Positions 6,812-12,301 of a stretch of 12,301 nt of DNA are shown here, piece by piece (the first letter of the stretch is position 1; each line of letters begins with the position of its first letter). Location of the stretch: the NCBI GenBank assembly GCA_003552765.1, contig PUOI01000066.1, positions 1-12,301 of the forward strand, given 5' to 3'. The notes beneath the pieces are model-generated. The model was given only the letters and a program-made list of their open reading frames with translations, was not told where the DNA came from and did no database searches. A program made the translations under genes and the position numbers. The DNA comes from Candidatus Hydrogenedentota bacterium (lineage in GTDB: Bacteria; Hydrogenedentota; Hydrogenedentia; Hydrogenedentales; SLHB01).

Positions 6812-6824
6812 AGCCCAATGGGCT
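6812..6824. repeat. Short 3-nt-loop palindrome, REP-like
   Basis: AGCCC-AAT-GGGCT is followed by AACG. This matches the style of the palindromes in the right-end repeat block (for example AGGGCT followed by AACGG at 12065-12074), suggesting a solo copy of the same repeat class. It lies in the spacer between argS and the Trp-rich protein gene, 18 bp before that gene's ribosome binding site. Confidence 0.4.
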
Positions 6825-6842
6825 AACGCGGGATGATAACCG

Positions 6843-6847
6843 GGAGG
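6843..6847 (+). promoter_or_regulatory. Ribosome binding site deciding the GTG start at 6854
   Basis: GGAGG lies 6 nt before GTG 6854-6856. The in-frame ATG at 6833 would place this site inside the gene and has no comparable site of its own, so GTG is preferred. Confidence 0.65.
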
Positions 6848-6853
6848 GGAACG

Positions 6854-7612
6854 GTGGAACAGTATCTGACACTGCGAAAGTTGGCGCTCGGGCTGGCCCT
6901 TGTGGTGTTGACCGTCTATCTCATTATTGAATACAACGCCGCAGCCACCACCTTCCGGGTGCTTTGGAGGTGGCTGATTCGGTTCAGCCGGGTGGCCTGG
7001 GGGTTCTTGAGACAGTTGATAGCCCAAACGGCCCGTATGCTGGTGGAACGCAAGCTGTGGGTCCCGTTTTGGAAACTAAGCGGTTTGGAATGGGCCACCA
7101 ACCGGATCTACATGTTGATCTTGCCCCTATTGGGCTACAAGTTCTTCTCCAGTGAATGGTGGAAGGCGCACTGGGACAACATGCATCCGGTCCTTCGCAT
7201 GGTGATCGCCATTCCCGCCGTGCTTGCCGTTACGGCCCTCATCGTCCTGGTGTTCTGGCTGTCGGGGTTCATTCTCGCCCCCATATTGGGCATCGCCCGC
7301 GGGACCATACGCTATGTGACATACATGTTGGCATGGATTCAGTCCGCGCTGGCCGATTTCTGGCTGATTAAGAAGATGCAGCCCTATTGGCGGCGATTCC
7401 GCAGTTGGCGGCGGAGACCGGAGAACAAGCATTGGGGACCCGTCCGGTTTTTCCGGCTCACCAAGCACTACTATCTCAGAATGGAACGAAGCATCAATCG
7501 CAATCTGAACAAGGCTTGGCGGTGGCTCGAAAGCCGGTACCGCGCATTCTGCAAGCCGCCAGCCTCCACCGCGCCGCCCGCGGGCGCTCCGGCCGAGTCG
7601 CCGCCCGAATGA
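6854..7612 (+). CDS. Tryptophan-rich membrane protein of unknown function
   Basis: The product is 252 residues from the GTG start (259 if the ATG at 6833 is used). Hydrophobic segments lie at about 10-27, 85-98 (short) and 114-148 (long enough for one or two spans). Between and after them are very basic, aromatic stretches: about 17 tryptophans, many in WRW-, FW- or EWW-type contexts, and an Arg/Lys-rich C-terminal third (about 170-235) with pairs such as YWRRFRSWRRR. The tail is a low-complexity Ala/Pro stretch. The pattern suggests an integral protein whose amphipathic basic helices lie on the membrane surface or contact nucleic acid or a large complex. I do not recognise a family or catalytic motif. 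It ends 4 bp from the convergent recJ stop with no room for a separate terminator, so transcripts from the two directions probably overlap. Confidence 0.8.
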   Translation: MEQYLTLRKLALGLALVVLTVYLIIEYNAAATTFRVLWRWLIRFSRVAWGFLRQLIAQTARMLVERKLWVPFWKLSGLEWATNRIYMLILPLLGYKFFSSEWWKAHWDNMHPVLRMVIAIPAVLAVTALIVLVFWLSGFILAPILGIARGTIRYVTYMLAWIQSALADFWLIKKMQPYWRRFRSWRRRPENKHWGPVRFFRLTKHYYLRMERSINRNLNKAWRWLESRYRAFCKPPASTAPPAGAPAESPPE

Positions 7613-7616
7613 GATG

Positions 7617-9311
7617 CTACGGCCGCACGTCCTTGAGCTGGAGCTGGACCATGGGCTCGTCGCGCCAGGTGTCGAGCTTGGGGGTGAAGGCGATGTCGAT
7701 GGGGGTTTCGGGTTGAAGCTGGGGCAGCACGCCCGCCATGCCGAAGCCGATGCAGTTCACGATGCGCTCATCGCCGCGCACGGCCATGCGCATGTGGCTG
7801 TTGCGCAGTTCACGCATGGAGTTGCGTACGGGGGACACGCCGTGGGCGGAGAAGACCGGCGCGGGGTTGCCGTGGCCGAAGGGTTCGAGCCGGTCGATGT
7901 TGCGCACCAGGCGCAGGTCGATTTCGCTAAGCGACGCGACGGCGTCGACCGGGAGCGTGGGGGAGAGGTCGCCCTCGGGCAGGCCTTGTGCGGCGGCGCT
8001 CTCGAAGCTTTCGCGGAAGGCTTCGAGCTGATCCTCTAGGATGGTCATGCCCGCGGCTTGTTCGTGGCCGCCATGGCGTTCGAGGTGGCTCTGGCACCCG
8101 CGTAGCGCCTCGGCGATGTCGAACTCCTTGACGCTACGCGCGGAACCGCGTCCGGATCCATCTTCTCCGATGGCGACGAGGATGACGGGCCGGTAGAACT
8201 GGCGTTGGATGCGGCTGGCCACGATGCCGACCACGCCGGGATGCCAATCGCGCCGGGCGAGCACAATGCTGCGCTGGTCTGGTTTGAAGGTGGTGTTGAG
8301 TTCGGCCAGCGCATCCTCGAGGATGGCCTGTTCAATGCTCCGGCGTTCGTTGTTGGCCGTGTCGAGTTCATTGGCGAGGCGCGCCGCTTCCCGGGGACAC
8401 TCGGCGAGCAACAGTTCCAGTCCTTCCATCCCGCTGCCCAACCGGCCGCCCGCGTTGATGCGCGGGGCGAGCTGAAAGGCGATTTGCTCGGAAGTGCGCT
8501 TGCCCTTGCGCAGGCCCGCGGCCTCGGCCAGCTTTTGAATGCCCAGCCGCGGGTTGGCGTTGATCTCGTTCAACCCCGCCGCAACCAGATCGCGATTCTC
8601 TCCGCGCAAGGGCACCACGTCGGCCACGACGCCCAGGGCCACGAGGTCGAGGTCCGCCTGTTCGCCTGTGAGCGCCCACGCCAGCTTGAACGCCACGGCT
8701 GCTCCGGCGGCGTCCCGGCTGGGATGGTCCGGCGCTTCGCGCTGGGGATTGACGACCGCGCATGCCGTGGGCAGCTTTCCGGCAAGCTGATGGTGATCCG
8801 TGACGATGAGGTCCACGCCCTGTTCGCGGGCTGCTTCCGCCGCATCGAGCGCCGCGATGCCATTGTCCACCGTTACGAGAAGGCCCACGCCATCCGCCTT
8901 GGCTTGGCGCACGTGGTCCACGTCCAGGCCGAAGCCTTCCACGAGCCGGTGGGGCAGGGCGTAATCCACGTGGTTGAAGCCATACCGGCGCAACGCCAAC
9001 ACCAGCAACGCCGTCGAGGTGATGCCGTCCACGTCGAAATCGCCAAAGACGCGAACGCGCTCTTGCGTCTCGCGGGCTTGCCGCAGACGGGCCACGGCCT
9101 TGTCCATGTCCGTGAGATTAAAGGGATCCCTGAGGCGGGCGGCGGAAGGGTTCAGATAATGCTCGGCCTGCTCGGCCGTCTCCACGCCGCGTTTCATCAG
9201 AAGTTGGGCGACGAGCGGCGGCATGCCGAAATCCCGCGCCAGGCTCAGGGCTGTTTCGCGATCCGGTGCGCTAGTTTGCCAATGGTATGCGGGAAAGCAG
9301 TGCGGCGTCAT
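7617..9311 (-). CDS. recJ: Single-stranded-DNA-specific exonuclease RecJ
   Basis: RecJ degrades single-stranded DNA 5' to 3' in recombinational repair, base-excision and mismatch repair. The 564 residues match the usual length. The DHH phosphoesterase motifs are present: DFDVDG (91-96), TVDNG (147-151), DHH (172-174) and the metal-binding Asp in GVVADVVPL (D231). The linker and DHHA1 part follow, with PRINAGGRLGS (283-293), WHPGVVGIVASRI (356-368), SGRGSARS (386-393) and GGH (414-416). The last hundred or so residues form the OB-fold DNA-binding domain. All metal-ligand residues I can place are intact. The start ATG overlaps the cmk stop in ATGA and is preceded by AAGGAGG, indicating coupled translation in a cmk-recJ operon. 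Confidence 0.96.
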   Translation of the reverse strand: MTPHCFPAYHWQTSAPDRETALSLARDFGMPPLVAQLLMKRGVETAEQAEHYLNPSAARLRDPFNLTDMDKAVARLRQARETQERVRVFGDFDVDGITSTALLVLALRRYGFNHVDYALPHRLVEGFGLDVDHVRQAKADGVGLLVTVDNGIAALDAAEAAREQGVDLIVTDHHQLAGKLPTACAVVNPQREAPDHPSRDAAGAAVAFKLAWALTGEQADLDLVALGVVADVVPLRGENRDLVAAGLNEINANPRLGIQKLAEAAGLRKGKRTSEQIAFQLAPRINAGGRLGSGMEGLELLLAECPREAARLANELDTANNERRSIEQAILEDALAELNTTFKPDQRSIVLARRDWHPGVVGIVASRIQRQFYRPVILVAIGEDGSGRGSARSVKEFDIAEALRGCQSHLERHGGHEQAAGMTILEDQLEAFRESFESAAAQGLPEGDLSPTLPVDAVASLSEIDLRLVRNIDRLEPFGHGNPAPVFSAHGVSPVRNSMRELRNSHMRMAVRGDERIVNCIGFGMAGVLPQLQPETPIDIAFTPKLDTWRDEPMVQLQLKDVRP

Positions 9312-9982
9312 TGCGTCCTCCTTGCTTCGCGGACAATGGCGTCCACGGCTTCCTTCAAACTCATGCCCGTGGTGTCGATCCGCACGGCGTCCGGCGCGGG
9401 GCGCAACGGCGAATCCGCTCGTGTCATGCCGCGGTGGTCCCGTTCGCGGATGGCGGCGAGGATCGTCTCGTAATCGGCTTCCTGTCCCCGCGCCTGGAGT
9501 TCGTCCGTGCGGCGCCGGGCGCGCACTTCCGGATCGGCGTCGAGATAGACCTTGCAGCGAGCGTCCGGAAACACGACCGTGCCCATGTCGCGGCCTTCGG
9601 CGACGGTGGGCTGCTGCGCACCGAAGGCGCGTTGCAACTCCACGAGATGGCGCCGCACGCCGGGGACCTCGTCCACGCGCCAGATGGTGTCCGTGATCGT
9701 GGAAGTGCGGATGTCGTCCGTCACCTCGTGTTCGCCCACCCAGACCCGGGAACGCCCCGCTTCCTCCCGCATCTCAAGAGGAAGGCCGCGGACAGCGTCT
9801 TCAATGGCCTGGGGGTCGTTTAGATCAACGTTGCGCCGCAACACCCACCATGTCGCGGCGCGATACATTGCCCCCGTGTCGAGAAACGCGTACTCTAAGG
9901 CATCCGCCACGCTCCGCGCCACGGTGCTTTTCCCCGCGCCCGCGGGACCGTCGATGGCGATAATGTCAGTGATGGCGCCCAC
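9308..9982 (-). CDS. cmk: Cytidylate kinase
   Basis: This enzyme phosphorylates CMP and dCMP with ATP, recycling pyrimidine nucleotides for RNA, DNA and lipid synthesis. From the GTG start it has 224 residues, typical for the family. The P-loop GPAGAGKS is at 12-19, followed by LDTGAMYRA (about 33-41), the CMP-binding region DIRTSTITD, the EGRDMGTVVFPDA motif, an Arg-rich lid (VRARRRTDEL) and the C-terminal RDHRGMTRADSPL and IDTTG motifs. The open frame extends to 10201, but the upstream residues are basic and low in homology-like features. GTG 9982 is chosen because AAAGGG lies 5 nt ahead and a promoter ends just upstream; ATG 10006 is the alternative and would add 8 residues. It is the first gene of a cmk-recJ operon. 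The usual partner rpsA is not adjacent. Confidence 0.95.
   Translation of the reverse strand: MGAITDIIAIDGPAGAGKSTVARSVADALEYAFLDTGAMYRAATWWVLRRNVDLNDPQAIEDAVRGLPLEMREEAGRSRVWVGEHEVTDDIRTSTITDTIWRVDEVPGVRRHLVELQRAFGAQQPTVAEGRDMGTVVFPDARCKVYLDADPEVRARRRTDELQARGQEADYETILAAIRERDHRGMTRADSPLRPAPDAVRIDTTGMSLKEAVDAIVREARRTQ
9317..9323 (-). promoter_or_regulatory. Ribosome binding site of recJ within cmk
   Basis: A full AAGGAGG lies 5 nt before the recJ ATG, inside the 3' end of cmk. It allows recJ to be translated independently as well as by re-initiation at the ATGA overlap. Confidence 0.8.
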
Positions 9983-9987
9983 AAGAA

Positions 9988-9993
9988 CCCTTT
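9988..9993 (-). promoter_or_regulatory. Ribosome binding site supporting the GTG start of cmk
   Basis: AAAGGG lies 5 nt before GTG 9982-9980. No recognisable site precedes ATG 10006-10004. Confidence 0.5.
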
Positions 9994-10019
9994 CCGTATC
10001 AAGCATCCGAACGGAACGG

Positions 10020-10028
10020 ATAGTAGCA
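10020..10028 (-). promoter_or_regulatory. Candidate extended -10 promoter of the cmk-recJ operon
   Basis: Read on the minus strand, the sequence is TGC followed by TACTAT, an extended -10 element. No good -35 lies 16-18 bp upstream, as is common for extended -10 promoters. Transcription would start near 10012, giving a short leader to GTG 9982 and leaving ATG 10006 almost at the 5' end. Confidence 0.35.
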
Positions 10029-10101
10029 CAGCGCCCCTTGATTCCACTAATACATTGGGGTTTTGGCCCAATCGCCGGGTAAAGCATTCGTTGTGCCGCA
10101 G

Positions 10102-10125
10102 CGCGGCGTGGTGTTGAACGCCGCG
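10102..10125. repeat. Perfect 8-bp hairpin in the cmk divergent spacer
   Basis: CGCGGCGT (10102-10109) and ACGCCGCG (10118-10125) pair around an 8-nt loop. No T-run follows in either direction. It lies between the two divergent candidate promoters and may be an operator, a REP remnant or a chance GC-rich palindrome. Confidence 0.4.
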
Positions 10126-10142
10126 TGGTAGGCTTTGCGGTA

Positions 10143-10173
10143 TTGGTGCAGGAAAAGTGATTTCCTCTATAAT
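10143..10173 (+). promoter_or_regulatory. Candidate sigma70 promoter of the Tat-exported protein gene
   Basis: A perfect TATAAT is at 10168-10173. The best -35, TTGGTG (10143-10148), is 19 bp away, slightly longer than ideal. The predicted transcript starts near 10180, about 50 nt before the ATG, and includes an AGGAG ribosome binding site at 10220-10224. Confidence 0.55.
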
Positions 10174-10231
10174 GTCCCTTTGAAGGCGAATCCACACGCA
10201 AACGGTTTAACTGGGAGAGAGGAGATGAGCC

Positions 10232-11710
10232 ATGTTGAGTCGCCGGGTCTTTCTAAAGGGATCGGTAATGGGGCTGGGGGCGTTGGCGCTGGAATCGCGG
10301 ACGCCCAGCGGGATGTTCGGAACAGCGCACGCTGACAATTCCCCGGCGATAAATCCGGCCGTGGAGGTGGAGGAGGATATCTATAGCTACGAGCCGCCCG
10401 ACAACGGGGCGGGTCCGCTCTGGGGAATGGGCGCGCCGATGATCGTGCGCGACGGCGAGACGCTGTTCATGTCAGGTCTGGAAACGTTGCCGGACGAAGA
10501 GCCGCTGCATAACGTGCGCTGGAAGCTGTATAAGCGCGACGCCAACGGCTGGGAGCTGCAGCAGGCCGACGAGGAGGGCCGCACACGCGAACCGTGCCCA
10601 ATCGGCATTATCCCCGGCGAGGGCAGGCTCATGCTGTCGGCCAATCCCACGCTGACGGAACCGGGCGAGCACGCCGGTCCGGCGGAACCCCAGCTGCTGG
10701 AGTTCGATGTCAACGAGCCGCGGACGCCGCCCGCTTCGCACGTGCCGCCGTGGGATTCCGATCACGATGACTACGGCTTCAGCGAGCACACGTACCGCCA
10801 TTTCGCGGTTGACCCCGAGACCGGCGGCTCGTTCATGCTCAACCAAATCGGCTGGTCGCACCGCATGTGGGCCCTGCACGAGCCCGGCGGCGCTTGGTCC
10901 TGGGGCCGGCTGGACAATGTGCCCAGCGAGGACCGCCACATGCACGCCTACAGGCCGGACTACCATGTCCATCGCGTGAACTATGGCAGCTCGGTTCTGA
11001 AGGGGCGCGCCGTTCACGTCACCGGCCGCGCCTCCTACGCCAACTGGGACGGCGTCGGCGAGGAGGAGATGGCGGAGATCCTTGACGGAGAGACTGCGCG
11101 CTCGCGTTGGGGCTCGACGCGGTGTGCGCGCCGGATGGTTTACGCCTGGACGCCAGACGTAACCAGCGAGCCGTTCTCGGAATGGATCGAGGTCGGCACA
11201 ACCATGCCCACCGGCGGCTGGCTGAACCCCGGCGACCTATGGGCCGGACCCGATGACCGCATCCACATCCTCTGGTACGAGGCGCCCCCGCCTGCCGATG
11301 TGCCGGAGCAGTTTCTTCCCGATGAGCCCCGCCTCCACTCGGCCAAGTATGCCGTGGTGCGGGACGGCGAGGTCGTTCACCGCGCCACGCTTATCGAGGG
11401 CGTTGAAGAGGACGGCGACGAGTTGCCCGGCATGCTCCCGCGGTTTCACATCGGCCCGGACAATCGCCTGTTCGTACTCTACACGGTGAGCGAAGGATCC
11501 GGGCCAGTGACGGAGAACCGCCTCGTCGAGGTCGATGAACAAGGAGCCTTCTCGGACCCAATCGTTCTGCCGTTGCAGAGCCCGTTCAGCCGGCCCTTCA
11601 CGGCAACCCCGCGAGGCGGAACCACGCCATCGGATGTGCTGGACTTGTTCGGCATCCGCGTGGGCTCGCCCAGCAACACGCTCAGCTACGCCCGCGTGCG
11701 CCTCGCGTGA
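10232..11710 (+). CDS. Tat-exported protein of unknown function, probable beta-propeller (BNR/sialidase-like)
   Basis: The protein has 492 residues. The N-terminus MLSRRVFLKGSVMGLGALAL is a twin-arginine signal (SRRVFLK, 3-9) with a hydrophobic core and a likely cleavage after AHA near residue 34, so the mature protein is folded in the cytoplasm and exported. The mature part lacks membrane spans and is rich in Trp, Tyr, Asp and His, with repeating strand-turn patterns such as IVRDGETLFMSG, DPETGGSFML, GPDDRIHILWY and GPDNRLFVLYTV. These resemble the blades of BNR/sialidase-type beta-propellers, but no clear Asp-box (SxDxGxTW) is seen, so family and substrate are not certain. Tat export suggests a tightly folded or metal-containing protein; the His/Asp-rich stretch DSDHDDYGFSEHTYRH (about 176-191) could bind metal, which is inference. 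It has its own promoter and no co-directional partner. Confidence 0.85.
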   Translation: MLSRRVFLKGSVMGLGALALESRTPSGMFGTAHADNSPAINPAVEVEEDIYSYEPPDNGAGPLWGMGAPMIVRDGETLFMSGLETLPDEEPLHNVRWKLYKRDANGWELQQADEEGRTREPCPIGIIPGEGRLMLSANPTLTEPGEHAGPAEPQLLEFDVNEPRTPPASHVPPWDSDHDDYGFSEHTYRHFAVDPETGGSFMLNQIGWSHRMWALHEPGGAWSWGRLDNVPSEDRHMHAYRPDYHVHRVNYGSSVLKGRAVHVTGRASYANWDGVGEEEMAEILDGETARSRWGSTRCARRMVYAWTPDVTSEPFSEWIEVGTTMPTGGWLNPGDLWAGPDDRIHILWYEAPPPADVPEQFLPDEPRLHSAKYAVVRDGEVVHRATLIEGVEEDGDELPGMLPRFHIGPDNRLFVLYTVSEGSGPVTENRLVEVDEQGAFSDPIVLPLQSPFSRPFTATPRGGTTPSDVLDLFGIRVGSPSNTLSYARVRLA

Positions 11711-11749
11711 GCAATGCCGCGCCCCTTTGTCCTTCCCCGCACCCCTTTG

Positions 11750-11922
11750 GTCATCCCCGCGCAAGCGGGGATCCACCCCCAACCCCGAGCGGACAGTGAA
11801 GGGCTCTGGATTCCCGCTTGCGGGGATTCGGAGCCCTTCTTCGGCACTATCAATAGCCGCCGTAAGCAACGCTTCCCAAAGTCCACTGTACGTTGCATGG
11901 CGAATCCCCTTGCGGGAATGAC
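11750..11922. repeat. MITE-like element with GTCATYCCCGC inverted ends
   Basis: The left end begins GTCATCCCCGC and the right end, read inward on the other strand, begins GTCATTCCCGC, giving imperfect terminal inverted repeats about 170 bp apart. The left end forms a perfect hairpin, ATCCCCGC (11753-11760) with GCGGGGAT (11765-11772). The middle holds a long imperfect hairpin at 11801-11836 with outer arms GGGCTC/GAGCCC. No transposase is encoded. The motif resembles the widespread ATTCCC-N-GGGAAT repeat class, of which neisserial dRS3 is the best-known member. It starts 40 bp after the Tat-protein stop. Confidence 0.65.
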
Positions 11923-11948
11923 GGGGGGGAGCGGACGCAGCGCCCCCT

Positions 11949-11988
11949 GGCCTGAAAGGCCCATAACACAACAGCACAGGGCAACGCC
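11949..11988. repeat. 40-bp direct repeat, copy 1
   Basis: This copy is identical over 40 bases to 12262-12301. It begins with the palindrome GGCCT-GAA-AGGCC (11949-11961) and ends within a second, CACAGGGC-AAC-GCCCTGTG (11975-11993). Confidence 0.9.
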
Positions 11989-12015
11989 CTGTGAAACGAG
12001 GTCCGCCCCTGGTCA

Positions 12016-12070
12016 AGCCCTGAAAGGGCGGCACATCATGCCCCCGCGATTGTGACGCCCTTTCAGGGCT
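12016..12070. repeat. Long hairpin made of two inverted palindromes
   Basis: The arms 12016-12035 and 12051-12070 are reverse complements at 19 of 20 positions around a 15-nt loop. Each arm contains its own short palindrome, GCCCT-GAA-AGGGC (12017-12029) and its reverse complement (12057-12069). The unit can fold as one long hairpin or as two small ones. Confidence 0.8.
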
Positions 12071-12091
12071 AACGGCCGGGGGGGCTCTCTT

Positions 12092-12138
12092 CCCAGGGCG
12101 ATTTGCCCTGGGCTAATGTGTTTCCGGCCCGTTGGGCC
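12092..12138. repeat. Two further short-loop palindromes
   Basis: CCCAGGGC-GATTT-GCCCTGGG (12092-12112) and GGCCC-GTT-GGGCC (12126-12138) are perfect. Their loops and flanks (GGGCTAA after the first) recall the other palindromes of the block and the solo copy at 6812-6824. A further stem, GGCGTGAG (12173-12180) with CTCACGCC (12203-12210), follows. Confidence 0.7.
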
Positions 12139-12261
12139 TCTTGCCTCTCATGTCGTCGCGGCGTTGCGCCGTGGCGTGAGCCGCAAGGCGCGGGGGCAAC
12201 GCCTCACGCCCCGCCGCCATGACGGCCTTTCCCGCACATGTGATACTGGAGCCATCGTACC

Positions 12262-12301
12262 GGCCTGAAAGGCCCATAACACAACAGCACAGGGCAACGC
12301 C
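12262..12301. repeat. 40-bp direct repeat, copy 2, cut by the window edge
   Basis: The 40 bases are identical to copy 1 and lie 313 bp downstream. The match runs to the last base of the window, so the true repeat is at least 40 bp and may continue. The intervening 273 bp is far too long for a CRISPR spacer. Confidence 0.9.

Noticed and set aside
8205..9473. 422-codon plus-strand ORF opposite recJ and cmk
   Set aside because: It lies across two unmistakable genes on the other strand and has no recognisable domain; long antisense frames are expected in GC-rich coding DNA.
9983..10201. N-terminal extension of cmk to the ATG at 10201
   Set aside because: The 73 extra residues are basic and unlike any cytidylate kinase, the region carries the divergent promoters, and a good internal start with a ribosome binding site exists at 9982.
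11237..12034. 265-codon minus-strand ORF across the Tat-protein 3' end and repeats
   Set aside because: Half of it is antisense to a real gene and the rest is MITE-like and palindromic repeat DNA; there is no credible start signal or domain.
11714..12055. Plus-strand ORFs in the right-end repeat region
   Set aside because: They read through hairpin repeats, with translations dominated by repeat-encoded residues, and have no ribosome binding site.
11949..12301. CRISPR array
   Set aside because: There are only two 40-bp copies, separated by 273 bp of palindrome-rich DNA rather than by short unique spacers, and no cas gene is present.

Overview
This is a GC-rich bacterial chromosomal window carrying mostly housekeeping genes, with repeat-filled intergenic regions at both ends. 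No rRNA, tRNA, phage, transposase or CRISPR gene is visible. The repeats (short palindromes with 3-nt loops, in inverted pairs), an arginyl-tRNA synthetase with archaeal-type signatures, a Tat-exported protein that looks like a beta-propeller, and large proteins of unknown function together resemble uncultured PVC-neighbourhood or Hydrogenedentes-like bacteria. That placement is an impression from style, not a measurement.

Layout. The left edge (1-302) holds the end of a gene that is hard to assign to a strand. Positions 303-625 hold two palindromic repeat elements. A minus-strand gene (626-2521) encodes a membrane-anchored GH3 (NagZ-like) domain followed by two LysM domains. Its catalytic residues appear to be replaced, so it may be a peptidoglycan-binding pseudoenzyme. 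A 397-bp divergent spacer separates it from a plus-strand pair: a short GspF/PilC-type inner-membrane protein (2919-3959) and a membrane-anchored parvulin prolyl isomerase (4059-4580). These end at a strong hairpin that can also serve a small minus-strand ORF (4664-4942). Next come argS with a TTG start (4978-6675) and a tryptophan-rich membrane protein of unknown function (6854-7612). The latter converges, 4 bp apart, on a minus-strand cmk-recJ operon (9982-7617) whose two genes overlap by ATGA. Divergent from cmk is a Tat-signal protein of unknown function (10232-11710) with a near-consensus promoter.

The right end (11711-12301) is non-coding. It holds a MITE-like element with GTCATTCCCGC-type ends, then a dense block of 3-5-nt-loop palindromes framed by two identical 40-bp copies 313 bp apart, the second cut by the window edge.

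Functionally, cmk (pyrimidine nucleotides), recJ (single-strand exonuclease) and argS are core metabolism. The GH3-LysM protein, GspF-like protein, parvulin, Trp-rich membrane protein and Tat protein all act at or beyond the inner membrane. The most unusual signals are the GH3-LysM protein with lost catalytic residues, the Trp-rich membrane protein and the three kinds of palindromic repeat. I found no convincing new defence or mobile system.
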